Shown here: positions 54,303-63,856 of the stretch, piece by piece | Layout of the letters: every line of letters starts with the position of its first letter | Position numbering within the stretch: the stretch's first letter is position 1 | Assembly (NCBI RefSeq): GCF_038069655.2 | Contig: NZ_CP150951.2 | Location: forward strand, 3,436,001 to 3,500,000 | Length of the DNA: 64,000 bases | Direction of reading: 5' to 3' | Source: Yoonia sp. BS5-3 | GTDB taxonomy: Bacteria > Pseudomonadota > Alphaproteobacteria > Rhodobacterales > Rhodobacteraceae | Program-made: the position numbers and the translations under genes | The notes under the pieces: model-generated | The model's database searches: none | Told to the model about the DNA's origin: nothing | What the model saw: only the letters and a program-made list of their open reading frames with translations

Positions 54303-55897
54303 ACGCCACTCCTTTGTAAGAAATCCACCAATGCTGCGGTGGACCCGTCTTTATTCGCGGCAGATTGCGCACCTTCGACGATGGGTTGCAAGGCAGTAGC
54401 CAGTTCCTTGCCCAATTCGACACCCCATTGATCATAGGAATTGATGCCCAGCACCGCGCCTTCCACAAAGACGCGATGTTCGTAAAGCGCAATGATTTGC
54501 CCCAGCACAAAGGGTGTCAGCTGCGGATAGGCAATGGTTACAGATGGCCGGTTGCCCGGAAAAACACGGTGACGGGCCTGACGGTCGAGCTCCGCGCCGC
54601 TGAACGTATCGGCCACCTTTGCGCGGGCCTCATCCAGCGTACGGCCACGCATCAAGGCCTCTGATTGGGCCAGACAATTGGCAACAAGCAATTGATGCTG
54701 ATGATGCAAATCATCCTCATGGCCGCGCGCGGCGACCAGGAATTCGCATGGGATCACACGGGTGCCCTGATGGATCAGCTGATAAAAGGCGTGCTGACCA
54801 TTCGTGCCCGGCTCGCCCCAGACAACGGGACCACTTGGCACATCAAGATCAGCGCCATCCATGCTGACGCCCTTGCCGTTACTTTCCATCTCAAGCTGTT
54901 GAAGATAGGCCGGTAACCGACTGAGAAGATTATCATAAGGCAGAACCGCGCGGGTGGCATGGCCGCAAATTTGGTTGTGCCAGATACCTACCAAAGCCAG
55001 CAAAGCGGGCAGGTTTTCCGCCCAATCTGCTGCTTGAAAATGCCGGTCCATGGCCTGCCCGCCGCGCAAAAAAGCGCGAAATGCATCTGGCCCGATGGCG
55101 ATCATCAGCGATAGGCCAATTGGGCCCCACATCGAATAACGTCCGCCGACCCAATCTTCGAAACCAAAGACACGGGCCCCATCAATGCCAAAGGCGGCTG
55201 TCTTATCTTCCGCCGTGGAAAGGGCCGCAAATTGCGCGCCGGTATCAACAACCTTTTCGGCCATCCAGGCCTGCGCCGTCCGGGCATTGGTCATAGTCTC
55301 AATCGTGGTGAATGTCTTGGACGCGACAATCACCAGCGTTGTTTCAGGATCACAGCCGCGCAGGACGCCCGCGATATCGGCGGGGTCAACATTGCTGACA
55401 AAATGACAGCGCGGCCCGTCATGATAGGGCGCAAGCGCTTTGACGGCCATCGCCGGACCCAGATCAGAACCGCCAATCCCGATATTGACCACATCGGTAA
55501 TCTGACCGCCCTGCCCTGCAAAACCGCCGCTCCGTACCTCAGCGGCAAAATCAGCCATGCGGTCCAGCGTTTCCAAAACACCTGGCATCACATCGGCGCC
55601 GTCCACCAGAACCGGGCCGCCATCAAGATTGCGCAACGCGGTGTGCAACACCGCGCGGCCTTCGGTTTCATTGATCGGCTGGCCGGTGAACATCGCATCG
55701 CGCTTAGCCGCGACACCTGCCTTCTCCAGCAGTTCGATCAGCAGCGCCCGGCCTTCGGTATCGATATTTGTCTTGGCATAGTCCAGCACCATATCGCCCG
55801 CCTGTGCGGTGAAATCTGCAGCGCGGTCTGCATCAACCAAGGTTTCAAATCGGCGGTCTGCGACCTTTGCATGATGTGCCTGTAGATCATTCCACAT
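54299..55897 (-). CDS. pgi: Glucose-6-phosphate isomerase
   Basis: Interconverts glucose-6-phosphate and fructose-6-phosphate. 532 residues with the phosphoglucose isomerase signatures ([33 protein letters not shown]-type sugar loop [12 protein letters not shown], and the C-terminal [13 protein letters not shown] with the active Lys). Three bases after pgl. Third gene of zwf-pgl-pgi, an Entner-Doudoroff/pentose phosphate entry operon. Confidence 0.95.
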   Translation of the reverse strand: MWNDLQAHHAKVADRRFETLVDADRAADFTAQAGDMVLDYAKTNIDTEGRALLIELLEKAGVAAKRDAMFTGQPINETEGRAVLHTALRNLDGGPVLVDGADVMPGVLETLDRMADFAAEVRSGGFAGQGGQITDVVNIGIGGSDLGPAMAVKALAPYHDGPRCHFVSNVDPADIAGVLRGCDPETTLVIVASKTFTTIETMTNARTAQAWMAEKVVDTGAQFAALSTAEDKTAAFGIDGARVFGFEDWVGGRYSMWGPIGLSLMIAIGPDAFRAFLRGGQAMDRHFQAADWAENLPALLALVGIWHNQICGHATRAVLPYDNLLSRLPAYLQQLEMESNGKGVSMDGADLDVPSGPVVWGEPGTNGQHAFYQLIHQGTRVIPCEFLVAARGHEDDLHHQHQLLVANCLAQSEALMRGRTLDEARAKVADTFSGAELDRQARHRVFPGNRPSVTIAYPQLTPFVLGQIIALYEHRVFVEGAVLGINSYDQWGVELGKELATALQPIVEGAQSAANKDGSTAALVDFLQRSGV

Positions 55898-55900
55898 GGT

Positions 55901-56572
55901 CTAACGCTCCGCCCAATGGACTGTTGTGCCGTTCAAAATAGCTGAAACCGGGGCTTCTTGCGCAGGCAGACCCTGCGCCTTTTCAAGCGCCGCGCGCTTT
56001 TCCGCACCGATAATCACCAGATGGCGGGACATGGCCGCATTCAGCACCTTGGCTGACAGGGTGATGCGCGGCTCAGGCGCGCCTGGCGCGCGCATCGCGA
56101 CCAGCAGATCATCACCCGCCAAGGCCAGATCAAGCTGATCGGCGCCAGGAAAAATCGAGGCCGTATGCATATCCGCGCCCATCCCCAAAAGAACAACCGA
56201 TAGCGGCAGATCATCAGCAAGCGCCGCCGCAAGATCAGGCAGTTTTTCCTCGGGTGTCGGCGCATCAGCATAAAGCGGAACATACTGCGCCGCACTAGCC
56301 TTATCCGTCAGCAGGCGTTCGCGCAAAAGCCGTGTGTTTGAGCGGTCGGATGTTTCGGGCACCCAGCGTTCATCCGTCAACATCACATGCACGCGCGCCC
56401 AATCCAGGTCAGCCGCGCACAGACTGTCAAAGATGGGGCCCGGCGTTGTCCCCCCCGGTACCGCGAGCGAGGCGGTATCATGGACCAGCAGCGCATTCTT
56501 CAGCTCGCCCGCCAATGTGTCGGCCAGCTCCATCATCATGATTTCTGCGTCCGGGTATTCGATCAATTTCAT
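55901..56572 (-). CDS. pgl: 6-phosphogluconolactonase
   Basis: Hydrolyses 6-phosphogluconolactone, the product of Zwf. 223 residues of the DevB/glucosamine-isomerase-like fold with AVPGGTTPGPIFD, LTDERWVP and LLGMGADMHTASIFPGA, all conserved. AAGGGAGCC precedes the ATG at 56572. Lies between zwf and pgi. Confidence 0.94.
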   Translation of the reverse strand: MKLIEYPDAEIMMMELADTLAGELKNALLVHDTASLAVPGGTTPGPIFDSLCAADLDWARVHVMLTDERWVPETSDRSNTRLLRERLLTDKASAAQYVPLYADAPTPEEKLPDLAAALADDLPLSVVLLGMGADMHTASIFPGADQLDLALAGDDLLVAMRAPGAPEPRITLSAKVLNAAMSRHLVIIGAEKRAALEKAQGLPAQEAPVSAILNGTTVHWAER

Positions 56573-56664
56573 TCGCGAGGCTCCCTTGGGTCGTTATAGC
56601 GCGTCAGCGGCATCTGTATGTACAGGATCTGTACGCATTATGTACGCGGAACATATGCTGGCAA

Positions 56665-58119
56665 TCAGGCTTTGATTTCCCGCCATTTGCGATTGTCCCG
56701 ATGCAGCAACATCATCGCATCCTCGGGCCCGGCAGAGCCTGCATCATACTGCTTTGGCACATCATTGCGCGCTTCCCAGCCCTGGATCAGCGGATCAGTC
56801 CAGGCCCAAGCGGCCTCAACCTCATCGCCGCGCATGAACAGGGTCTGGTTGCCCCGGATCACATCCATGATCAGCCGCTCATAAGCATCCGCAACCTCCG
56901 CCGCGTCATCGCCCAGCGCCTCGGCAAAGGTCATATCAAGCGGGACATCGATCAGACGCATGCCGCCCGGCCCGGGCTCTTTGATCGTAACTTGCAAATC
57001 CATGCCTTCATTCGGCTGCAAACGGATCGCTAGAATATTGCGGTGGCGGGCCTGATCCCCCTCAAAGATCGAATGGCCAAGGTCTTTGAAAACAACGGCA
57101 ATTTCAGATGACCGGGCCTTCATCCGCTTCCCAGTGCGCATGTAAAACGGCACGCCAGCCCAGCGCCAATTGGCGATATGGCATTTCATCGCGATAAAGC
57201 TTTCGGTAAAGCTACGCGGGTTTTCCGCATCTTCGCGGTAGCCCGGCTCATCCTTTGTCGCATCATATTGGCCGCGCACGATATGATGCGGCTCAACCGG
57301 CTGTAAGGCCCTGATAACTTTTAACTTTTCGTCTCGCACCTCATCGGCACCAAAGCGGCTCGGCGGCTCCATCGCAATTAGGCACAAAAGCTGCATCAGG
57401 TGGTTTTGGACCATATCGCGCATGGCGCCGGACTTGTCGTAATAGGCCCCGCGCCCACCGACGCCCACAGTCTCGGCCACGGTGATCTGGATATGATCGA
57501 CGTAGTGATTGTTCCAAAGCGGCTCGAACAGCATATTCCCAAAGCGCACGGCCATCAGGTTTTGGACAGTCTCTTTGCCCAGGTAATGGTCAATGCGATA
57601 AATCTGGCTTTCATCGAAATGGGTCGCCAATGTCTGGTTCAGTGCGCGGGCACTTTCCAAATCTCGGCCAAAGGGTTTTTCAACGACAATCCGGCTTTTT
57701 GCGTTGGCGATCTTGTGGATATGCAACCGCTCGGCCAGGTCACCGAACAAAGAGGGGCCCACCGAAAAATAGAAGGCTTGCACCACATCCTGGCGGACCA
57801 AATTCGCCAGTTTGTCCCAGCCGCCTTCGCCCTTGGCATCAATGGCCACATAATCCAAGCGCTCAAGAAAGGCGTCCAAGCCTTTGCTATCTTTTGATTC
57901 TTCGCCGCCAAATTCGGCAACGGCTTCAGCAATCATCTGGCGATAACCAGCGGCATCCAGATCAGAACGGGCCGCGCCGATGATCCGCGAATCCTCTGGC
58001 ATTTGTCCCGCACGGAACCGGCGGAACAGGCCCGGCAAGATTTTCCGACGCGCCAGATCACCCGTCCCCCCAAAGATGACCAGATCAAATGTTTCGACAG
58101 GGATGACGCGAGAAACCAC
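56665..58119 (-). CDS. zwf: Glucose-6-phosphate 1-dehydrogenase
   Basis: Oxidises glucose-6-phosphate with NADP. 484 residues with the dinucleotide loop VIFGGTGDLARRK, the substrate motif RIDHYLGKETVQNL and PGPGGMRLIDVPLDMTF. The start is a GTG at 58119. A perfect 14-base palindromic operator lies 27 bases upstream at 58146-58159, so transcription of zwf-pgl-pgi is probably under sugar control. Glucokinase, which supplies its substrate, carries a related site. Confidence 0.95.
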   Translation of the reverse strand: MVSRVIPVETFDLVIFGGTGDLARRKILPGLFRRFRAGQMPEDSRIIGAARSDLDAAGYRQMIAEAVAEFGGEESKDSKGLDAFLERLDYVAIDAKGEGGWDKLANLVRQDVVQAFYFSVGPSLFGDLAERLHIHKIANAKSRIVVEKPFGRDLESARALNQTLATHFDESQIYRIDHYLGKETVQNLMAVRFGNMLFEPLWNNHYVDHIQITVAETVGVGGRGAYYDKSGAMRDMVQNHLMQLLCLIAMEPPSRFGADEVRDEKLKVIRALQPVEPHHIVRGQYDATKDEPGYREDAENPRSFTESFIAMKCHIANWRWAGVPFYMRTGKRMKARSSEIAVVFKDLGHSIFEGDQARHRNILAIRLQPNEGMDLQVTIKEPGPGGMRLIDVPLDMTFAEALGDDAAEVADAYERLIMDVIRGNQTLFMRGDEVEAAWAWTDPLIQGWEARNDVPKQYDAGSAGPEDAMMLLHRDNRKWREIKA

Positions 58120-58145
58120 AGCAAACTCCGCTTCATGGATAGTGA

Positions 58146-58159
58146 CGTTAGCGCTAACG
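58146..58159. promoter_or_regulatory. LacI-family-type operator upstream of zwf-pgl-pgi
   Basis: CGTTAGCGCTAACG is a perfect palindrome with the central CG typical of LacI-family sites, 27 bases in front of the zwf start. Its core matches the site before the beta-glucosidase/glucokinase operon at 24613-24628. The repressor gene is not in this window. Confidence 0.65.
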
Positions 58160-58243
58160 AAGACTGGCTACTTTATCTTCTACGCCAAGTCTACACCGAT
58201 TGCGGTGCATCTGTGTATCTTGTTTTGATACTTGGCTGTCTTC

Positions 58244-58831
58244 CTAGGCTTCCAATTCGGCGTCCCAATAGAGAAAATCGACCCAGCTTTCATGCAGGTG
58301 ATTGGGCGGAAATTTTCGCCCCACATTGTGCAATTGCGCCGCAACGGGCTGGCGCGGCGTTTTGGCAAGGCTCATCCCGCTTTCGCGCAAAGACCGGGAC
58401 CCTTTGCGCAAGTTACAGGGCGAACATGCCGCCACGACATTTTCCCAACTGGTCACGCCGCCACTGGCGCGCGGCACGACATGGTCAAAGGTCAGCTCGC
58501 CTTTGGCGCCGCAATACTGGCAGCAAAATTCATCCCGCAAGAAAAGGTTAAACCGGGTAAAGGCCACCTGTTTTTGGGGCCTGACATAGTCTTTCAACAC
58601 AACAACGGATGGAATGCGGATCATGGTTGAGGGGCTGCGCACGACCTCTTCATATTCGCTGACGATATCGACCCGGTCGAGCCAGGCGGCCTTGACCGCA
58701 TCCTGCCAGGGCCACAGCGATAGTGGATAATAAGACAGCGGACGATAATCAGCATTCAAAACCAAAGCAGGATAATGCTTGAGCGCGCCCGGCTCTCTGA
58801 CAAAATCCGTCCTAAAGTCACTTTGCGTCAT
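58244..58831 (-). CDS. HNH endonuclease family protein
   Basis: 195 residues from the ATG at 58831 (MTQSDFRTDF), preceded by GGGGAACTGG. The N-terminal part (LNADYRPLSYYPLSLWPWQDA) and the zinc-stabilised HNH core FCCQYCGAKGELTFDHVVPRASGG...CSPCNLRKGS mark the widespread bacterial HNH protein of unknown cellular role. The histidine of the metal site is in FDHVVP. It stands beside zwf without an evident link. Confidence 0.85.
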   Translation of the reverse strand: MTQSDFRTDFVREPGALKHYPALVLNADYRPLSYYPLSLWPWQDAVKAAWLDRVDIVSEYEEVVRSPSTMIRIPSVVVLKDYVRPQKQVAFTRFNLFLRDEFCCQYCGAKGELTFDHVVPRASGGVTSWENVVAACSPCNLRKGSRSLRESGMSLAKTPRQPVAAQLHNVGRKFPPNHLHESWVDFLYWDAELEA

Positions 58832-58972
58832 GTCCAGTTCCCCATGCGGCCGGGTGCAGGAACAAGCAGTATACGGCGTTCCCGCAATCCTTATATGGAA
58901 GACTATATATCGCGTCAGTTTTGTGACAAGCCCCACAATATGCGGCAAAAGTGACCGCCATTGATGTCTTTC

Positions 58973-59698
58973 TTAGGCAACAGCCGCCAGATCCGTCAGA
59001 ATGACGCCACCACGCCCGGACAGTTTGGCCTGTTCAAGCGCGTTTGACGCATCATGGAGCAATTCATCAAGCGGGGTGACCCCATCGGCTGGCACAGCCC
59101 CCAGCGATACGGTCACATGTAAAAGCCCCCAGGCGGTTGTCACCTGGATGCCGTCGCGCAACCGTTCGGCAATTGTCCCGGCGATATCCATGGGGGCCCC
59201 TGGCATGTAGATGGCAAATGTCGCCCCATCAAGCCGCCCCATAATATCCGTATCCCGTGTAGATTCGCGAAATTTCATCGCCAGCGCCATCAGGCACAGA
59301 TCGCCCGTATCATGACCCAATTGCCGGTTGATCACCTTTAGCTGATCCACATCCAGCATCAAAAGCGCCCCGCTTTGCGGCAAAACCCGCGTAACACGGC
59401 GTGTAAAAGCGGCCCTGTTATAGACAGCCGTCAAAGCATCGCGGTTTTGCACACCATCAAGGCGCAGCTTATACTGACGTATCTGAACCGAACTCACATG
59501 AGCAATGGCCACGACGGGGGCCACAACCAAAGGCATTTGCAAAGCATATGACAGGGCCGACCCGCTGAGTTGCCAGTTCCCGATCAGATCAATGCAAAGG
59601 ACCAAGGCAAGCGCCAACAAAAACAGACAAGCACCTTGTCCGATCTGCCAGCCGCGATGGGATGGCATCATAAGGTTCAAAAGTAACTTTTGTGCCAT
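58973..59698 (-). CDS. Membrane protein with degenerate GGDEF domain
   Basis: 241 residues with two N-terminal helices (about 20-40 and 48-68), then a diguanylate-cyclase fold (about 85-235). The signature loop is DGATF at 157-161 in place of GGDEF, and the following residues lack the metal ligands. It should not make c-di-GMP; it may bind GTP or act as a scaffold. Its gap to the esterase gene, 59699-59832, holds no recognisable site. Confidence 0.8.
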   Translation of the reverse strand: MAQKLLLNLMMPSHRGWQIGQGACLFLLALALVLCIDLIGNWQLSGSALSYALQMPLVVAPVVAIAHVSSVQIRQYKLRLDGVQNRDALTAVYNRAAFTRRVTRVLPQSGALLMLDVDQLKVINRQLGHDTGDLCLMALAMKFRESTRDTDIMGRLDGATFAIYMPGAPMDIAGTIAERLRDGIQVTTAWGLLHVTVSLGAVPADGVTPLDELLHDASNALEQAKLSGRGGVILTDLAAVA

Positions 59699-59832
59699 TT
59701 CAAGCGCCCACCAATGATCTGCAAATATGCAGCCATTACGTCCTGAAACTCATGACTAAGTTCTTAAGATTTTCGGAAAAACTTGCCTTAAATACACACC
59801 ACTGTCTTGAGGCCGTCTAAGCACCTTACAAA

Positions 59833-60501
59833 TCAGCTCATCCCAAGCCGGTCCCGCATGAATGCAAGCGCCACCGAAAGACCATCTGGCGCAATCCCGT
59901 GCGCCGTGCCTTTCATGATATGGGCGTAGACCTCTTTCCAGCCGGCCCCCTGCAGTGCCTCAGCCGCTTGCGGCAGGGATTGCGGCGGAACGACATCATC
60001 CTGATCCCCATGGATCAGCAGCACAGGTGGGCGGCTGATCGCCTCATCGGCAAGCAGCTCTGGCTCCAGAAGGCGCCCGGAAAACGCGACAATCCCGGCC
60101 ACTGGGTCTTCGCGCCGCGGCAATACATGCAGCGCCATCATTGTCCCTTGCGAAAAGCCCAGCACGATCACCTGTTCTGGCAATAGATCCTCATCTACCA
60201 TCACCCCATCCAGAAAGGCATCAAGATCAGCCGCTGCCCGATCAAGCCCAGCCCGGCTTTCTTCCTCGCTTGAGCCATCGATCCAAGGGATTGGGAACCA
60301 TTGAAACCCCATGGGTGCGCCGATGCAGGCCTCGGGCGCATCCGGCGCGATAAAAAGCGTGTCTGGCAGATGTTCCCCCAGCGGATCCGCCAACCCGATC
60401 AAATCGGCAGCATTCGCCCCATATCCGTGCAGGAAGACCACGCAAGACCGTGTCTCGCCCGAAACCGGTTCGCGCCGCTGTGCGTCCAATGCCCGTGTCA
60501 T
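59833..60501 (-). CDS. Alpha/beta-hydrolase (carboxylesterase/phospholipase family)
   Basis: 222 residues from the ATG at 60501 (MTRALDAQRREPV), which overlaps the glycosylase stop as ATGA and follows GGAAGG; the longer frame is not supported. Active residues: Ser in VLGFSQGTMMAL, Asp in LLIHGDQDDVVPP and His in GTAHGIAPDG. Resembles E. coli YpfH-type esterases. Substrate unknown. Cotranslated with the DNA-repair gene upstream. Confidence 0.85.
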   Translation of the reverse strand: MTRALDAQRREPVSGETRSCVVFLHGYGANAADLIGLADPLGEHLPDTLFIAPDAPEACIGAPMGFQWFPIPWIDGSSEEESRAGLDRAAADLDAFLDGVMVDEDLLPEQVIVLGFSQGTMMALHVLPRREDPVAGIVAFSGRLLEPELLADEAISRPPVLLIHGDQDDVVPPQSLPQAAEALQGAGWKEVYAHIMKGTAHGIAPDGLSVALAFMRDRLGMS

Positions 60502-61127
60502 CTGATACCTTCCCGTTGTTTGATATGCTTGTAGTAGGCCCACATGATCCGCGCCGCAACCGATCGCCATGGCGACCAGCTTTGCGCCATCGCGCGCAGC
60601 GCTTTTTCGCTAGGCCGCGCGGGCAGATCAAAGATCACCCTGGCCGCTTCCTGCAACGCCAAATCGCCCGGCGCAAACACATCGGCCCGCCCCAGCGAGA
60701 ACATCACATAAATCTCGGCGGTCCAGGCCCCAATGCCGGGCACGCCAACCAATATCTTCATCACCTCATCAGATGGCAGATTGCGCAGCCCTGCATAGTC
60801 GATCCGCGCCGCAGCCAGGGCCTGCGCATAGCGCTGTTTCGGCTTGCTCAGCCCCAAAGCCCGCAGCTTGTCATCCCCTGCGCCCTGCACGGCGTCTTCT
60901 GTCAGCATATTGGCCGCAACCAGCCGCCCCCAGATCGCATCCGCCGAGGCGACGCTGACCTGTTGACTGACAATCGCATTGAGAAGCGCCGCAAACCCAT
61001 CCGGCTTCAGCCGTAAGGGCAAGGGCTGCAGATCGGGAAGGATAGCAGCAAAGCGCGGCTCTTGCGCGCAAAGCCAATGCGCGCCTTCTTGCACGCAGCC
61101 ATCCGCTTGGATCACTCGCTCTTGCAC
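60498..61127 (-). CDS. DNA-3-methyladenine glycosylase (AlkA-like)
   Basis: 209-residue HhH-GPD base-excision glycosylase. The helix-hairpin-helix VGVPGIGAWTAEIYVMF and the catalytic Asp in DVFAPGDLALQ are present. It lacks the N-terminal beta domain of E. coli AlkA and so resembles the shorter AlkA2/MagIII type. It removes alkylated bases. The 3' end overlaps the esterase start. Confidence 0.87.
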   Translation of the reverse strand: MQERVIQADGCVQEGAHWLCAQEPRFAAILPDLQPLPLRLKPDGFAALLNAIVSQQVSVASADAIWGRLVAANMLTEDAVQGAGDDKLRALGLSKPKQRYAQALAAARIDYAGLRNLPSDEVMKILVGVPGIGAWTAEIYVMFSLGRADVFAPGDLALQEAARVIFDLPARPSEKALRAMAQSWSPWRSVAARIMWAYYKHIKQREGIR

Positions 61128-61846
61128 TGCTGCAATGCCCAGTCAACCGCCGCCGCAACCGTGCTCACCTGCGGCCAATCGCCCAAGGGCGGCCGCGCCA
61201 ACATCAACACCGGAATGCCCAGCTGGTTTGCAGCCGTTAACTTGGTCCGGCTGGCCGCCCCACCCGCATTTTTCACAATCAACCAGTCGATTTTCAATTC
61301 CGTGAACAGCGCAACTTCATCCTCAACCGAAAAGGGTGGTCGCCCAACCAGGAAACGCCCCCCTGCAAAGGGGAATGGCCCCTCTGGTGGATCAATCTGC
61401 CGACAGATCACGTCGCGCCCCTGCAAATTGGCAAAACCCGCAAGCGATTGTCGCCCCGTACCCAAAAAAACGGTTGCACCCGGCGGGATATGCGCAGCCG
61501 CCTCTTGCTCGGCCCGGATATCGGTCCAATTGTCACCAGGCTCTGGCGTCCAGCCAGGCCGGAGGTATTGCAAAAACGGGATGCCCTGGGCCCGACAGAT
61601 CTGCATAGTACGTGCGGTGATCCCGGATGCATAAGGGTGCGTTGCGTCCAGTACCGCCGTGATGGCGTTTTGCTGCAGAAAGCGCTCAAACTCCGCAGCT
61701 CCGCCAAAACCGCCGCGGCGGGTAGTCACAGGCAGCGGCTCAGGTTGGCGCGTTGCACCGGCAAGCGAGGCAATCACGTCTTGGCCCGCCAATTGCCCGG
61801 CAATCCGCCGTGCATCCCCGGTTCCTGCCAGTAAAAGCAACGTCAT
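61112..61846 (-). CDS. cobK: Precorrin-6A reductase
   Basis: Reduces the C18-C19 double bond of the macrocycle during aerobic cobalamin synthesis. 244 residues with the Rossmann start LLLLAGTGDARRIA, DATHPYASGITA and the C-terminal VKNAGGAASRTKL. The ATG overlaps the cbiD stop (61843-61846), giving a cbiD-cobK pair. The DNA glycosylase starts 15 bases within its end. Confidence 0.92.
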   Translation of the reverse strand: MTLLLLAGTGDARRIAGQLAGQDVIASLAGATRQPEPLPVTTRRGGFGGAAEFERFLQQNAITAVLDATHPYASGITARTMQICRAQGIPFLQYLRPGWTPEPGDNWTDIRAEQEAAAHIPPGATVFLGTGRQSLAGFANLQGRDVICRQIDPPEGPFPFAGGRFLVGRPPFSVEDEVALFTELKIDWLIVKNAGGAASRTKLTAANQLGIPVLMLARPPLGDWPQVSTVAAAVDWALQQCKSE

Positions 61847-62886
61847 GCGCCTGCCCGTGCCAAGATCACCCCGGCCCTGTCGATCACCACGATATCAAAA
61901 ACGATCCCGTCATAGGCCGCCTGCAATCGCGCCAAGGCTTGCCCCGCAACCATATCAGCCAAAGGGGCGCCAGCGATATTGTAAGCCTCAAGCGCGGTAT
62001 TGGCCTGCGCAAGAGCCGGATTGCCCATCATCTTAGCAAGCCCAGCAAAATCCACCTGCGAACGTGAGGAATGCAGGTCCATTGCCCCTTGCGCCAATTT
62101 GGTGATCTTGCCGATGCCGCCCCCGATTGTCACCCGCTCAATCGGGTTTTTTGCCAGATATTTCAGCATCCCCCCTGCGAAATCCCCCATATCCAGCATG
62201 GCATGATCGGGGAGCTCATAAAGTTCCTGCACGATCCGTTCCGACGTCGCCCCGGTACAGCCCGCCACATGGGTCAGCCCGTCGGCGCGCGCCACATCAA
62301 TGCCCCGATGGATTGAGGCGATCCAAGCCGCGCAGCTAAAGGGCCGCACGACGCCCGTTGTCCCAAGGATCGATATCCCCCCCACAATACCTAAACGCGG
62401 GTTCCAGGTTTTTTGGGCCAAAGCCACCCCGCCGGGCACCGAGATCGTGATGCAGATATCCGGTGCCTGGCCGTATTCTGCGGCCATCTGCACCACGACA
62501 TCCTGCATCATTTGGCGGGGCACCGGGTTGATCGCAGCTTCACCTACGGCGATCGGCAATCCCGGTTTCGTCACGGTTCCGACCCCCTCACCGGCCTGAA
62601 ACTGCACACCGCCTGATGATGGGCTGACACGCACGACGATCAAGGCACCATGGGTCACATCAGGGTCATCGCCCGCATCTTTGGTAATCCCGACCTCTGC
62701 CCAACCGTTTGCCGCATCTTGATGGGCGAGCGGAAAGCAGGGCGTCTCGCCCTTGGGCAAAGTGATCGTCACAGATGCCGGAAACGCAGGCCCCCAGAGT
62801 TTTTCCAACGCCGCCTTGGTGGCCGCTGTGGCGCAAGCCCCCGTCGTCCATCCGCGCCGTAAATCACCTGTGGGCTTCGTTCTCAT
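61843..62886 (-). CDS. cbiD: Cobalt-precorrin-5B C1-methyltransferase (CbiD)
   Basis: Ring-contraction stage methyltransferase of cobalamin synthesis. 347 residues from the ATG at 62886 (MRTKPTGDLRRGWTTGACAT); a longer frame reaches 63087 but would read through the divergent cobA. The TGACATAATKAAL, GEGVGTVTKPGL and GNTGQ-like C-terminal regions fit CbiD. The alternative name in aerobic pathways is CobF-less CbiD/CobD usage; the family call is by sequence, the oxygen requirement is not. Confidence 0.88.
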   Translation of the reverse strand: MRTKPTGDLRRGWTTGACATAATKAALEKLWGPAFPASVTITLPKGETPCFPLAHQDAANGWAEVGITKDAGDDPDVTHGALIVVRVSPSSGGVQFQAGEGVGTVTKPGLPIAVGEAAINPVPRQMMQDVVVQMAAEYGQAPDICITISVPGGVALAQKTWNPRLGIVGGISILGTTGVVRPFSCAAWIASIHRGIDVARADGLTHVAGCTGATSERIVQELYELPDHAMLDMGDFAGGMLKYLAKNPIERVTIGGGIGKITKLAQGAMDLHSSRSQVDFAGLAKMMGNPALAQANTALEAYNIAGAPLADMVAGQALARLQAAYDGIVFDIVVIDRAGVILARAGA

Positions 62887-62984
62887 CAGGCGGACTATAG
62901 GCAGGACAGCCGATGCCGCCAACGGCCAATTGCAGGTCGTTTGATGGCTTTTCATTAGGCGCTGGCAGCGGCATAAAGGCAGGC

Positions 62985-63836
62985 ATGAGTAACGCTTTGT
63001 CCCTTCCCGGTTTTGACTGGCCGCAATTGGAGCCCGGCTGGGTCTGGCTTTGCGGCGCAGGTCCCGGCGATCCGGGACTACTGACACTGCATGCGCTCAA
63101 TGCACTCAGCCAAGCCGATGTCGTCATCTATGATGCGCTGGTACAGGAACAGATCCTGAGCTGGGCGCCGCAGGCCGAACATATCTATGCAGGCAAGCGG
63201 GGCGGCAAACCATCGGCCAAACAACGTGATATCTCACTGCATCTGATTGAACTGGCGCAGAACGGCAAAAAGGTGTTGCGCCTGAAAGGCGGCGATCCTT
63301 TTGTATTCGGGCGCGGCGGAGAAGAGGCGCAGACCCTTGTTCAGCACGGTATTCCCATTCGGATCATCCCCGGGATCAGTGCTGGGATTGGGGGGCTGGC
63401 CTATGCCGGGATCCCGGTCACTCACCGCGATGTGAACCAGTCTGTCACCTTTGTCACCGGCCATGACCAATCAGGCAACACGCCTGGATCGCTGGACTGG
63501 ACCAGCATCTCAAAGGGTAGCCAGGTCATCGTGATCTATATGGGGATGAAACATATCGCTCAAATCACGGCCAAACTACTCGCCGCCGGACGCAGTAATG
63601 ATGAGCCTGTCGCAGTTGTCACAACCGCCACAACCGCAGAGCAACAGGTGCTTGAAACCACTTTGGGCCGCATAGTTGATGACATCGCCGCCAGTGGAAT
63701 GGCCCCGCCCGCCGTTATTTGCGTCGGCCAATCAGTGCTGATGCGCCAAGTGCTTGACTGGCAAGGCATGGCTGCGGGCGCGCGCCCGCGCAATCTTGAC
63801 CCGCTAGGGCGCGGCCGCCCGGCCGAGACGGCCTAG
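62985..63836 (+). CDS. cobA: Uroporphyrinogen-III C-methyltransferase
   Basis: First committed step from the tetrapyrrole branch to cobalamin (and siroheme): two methylations of uroporphyrinogen III to precorrin-2. 283 residues from the ATG at 62985; the fold signature GAGPGDPGLLTLHALNALSQADVVIYD, LRLKGGDPFVFGRGGEEA and VTHRDVNQSVTFVTGH are all family motifs. Divergent from cbiD over 98 bases, in which I found no cobalamin riboswitch. Confidence 0.93.
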   Translation: MSNALSLPGFDWPQLEPGWVWLCGAGPGDPGLLTLHALNALSQADVVIYDALVQEQILSWAPQAEHIYAGKRGGKPSAKQRDISLHLIELAQNGKKVLRLKGGDPFVFGRGGEEAQTLVQHGIPIRIIPGISAGIGGLAYAGIPVTHRDVNQSVTFVTGHDQSGNTPGSLDWTSISKGSQVIVIYMGMKHIAQITAKLLAAGRSNDEPVAVVTTATTAEQQVLETTLGRIVDDIAASGMAPPAVICVGQSVLMRQVLDWQGMAAGARPRNLDPLGRGRPAETA

Positions 63837-63856
63837 CCGATGGGCTGCACCGCCAC

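Noticed and set aside
62887..62984. Cobalamin riboswitch between cbiD and cobA
   Set aside because: The interval is only 98 bases and lacks a B12-box-like sequence; cobalamin aptamers are about 200 nt.
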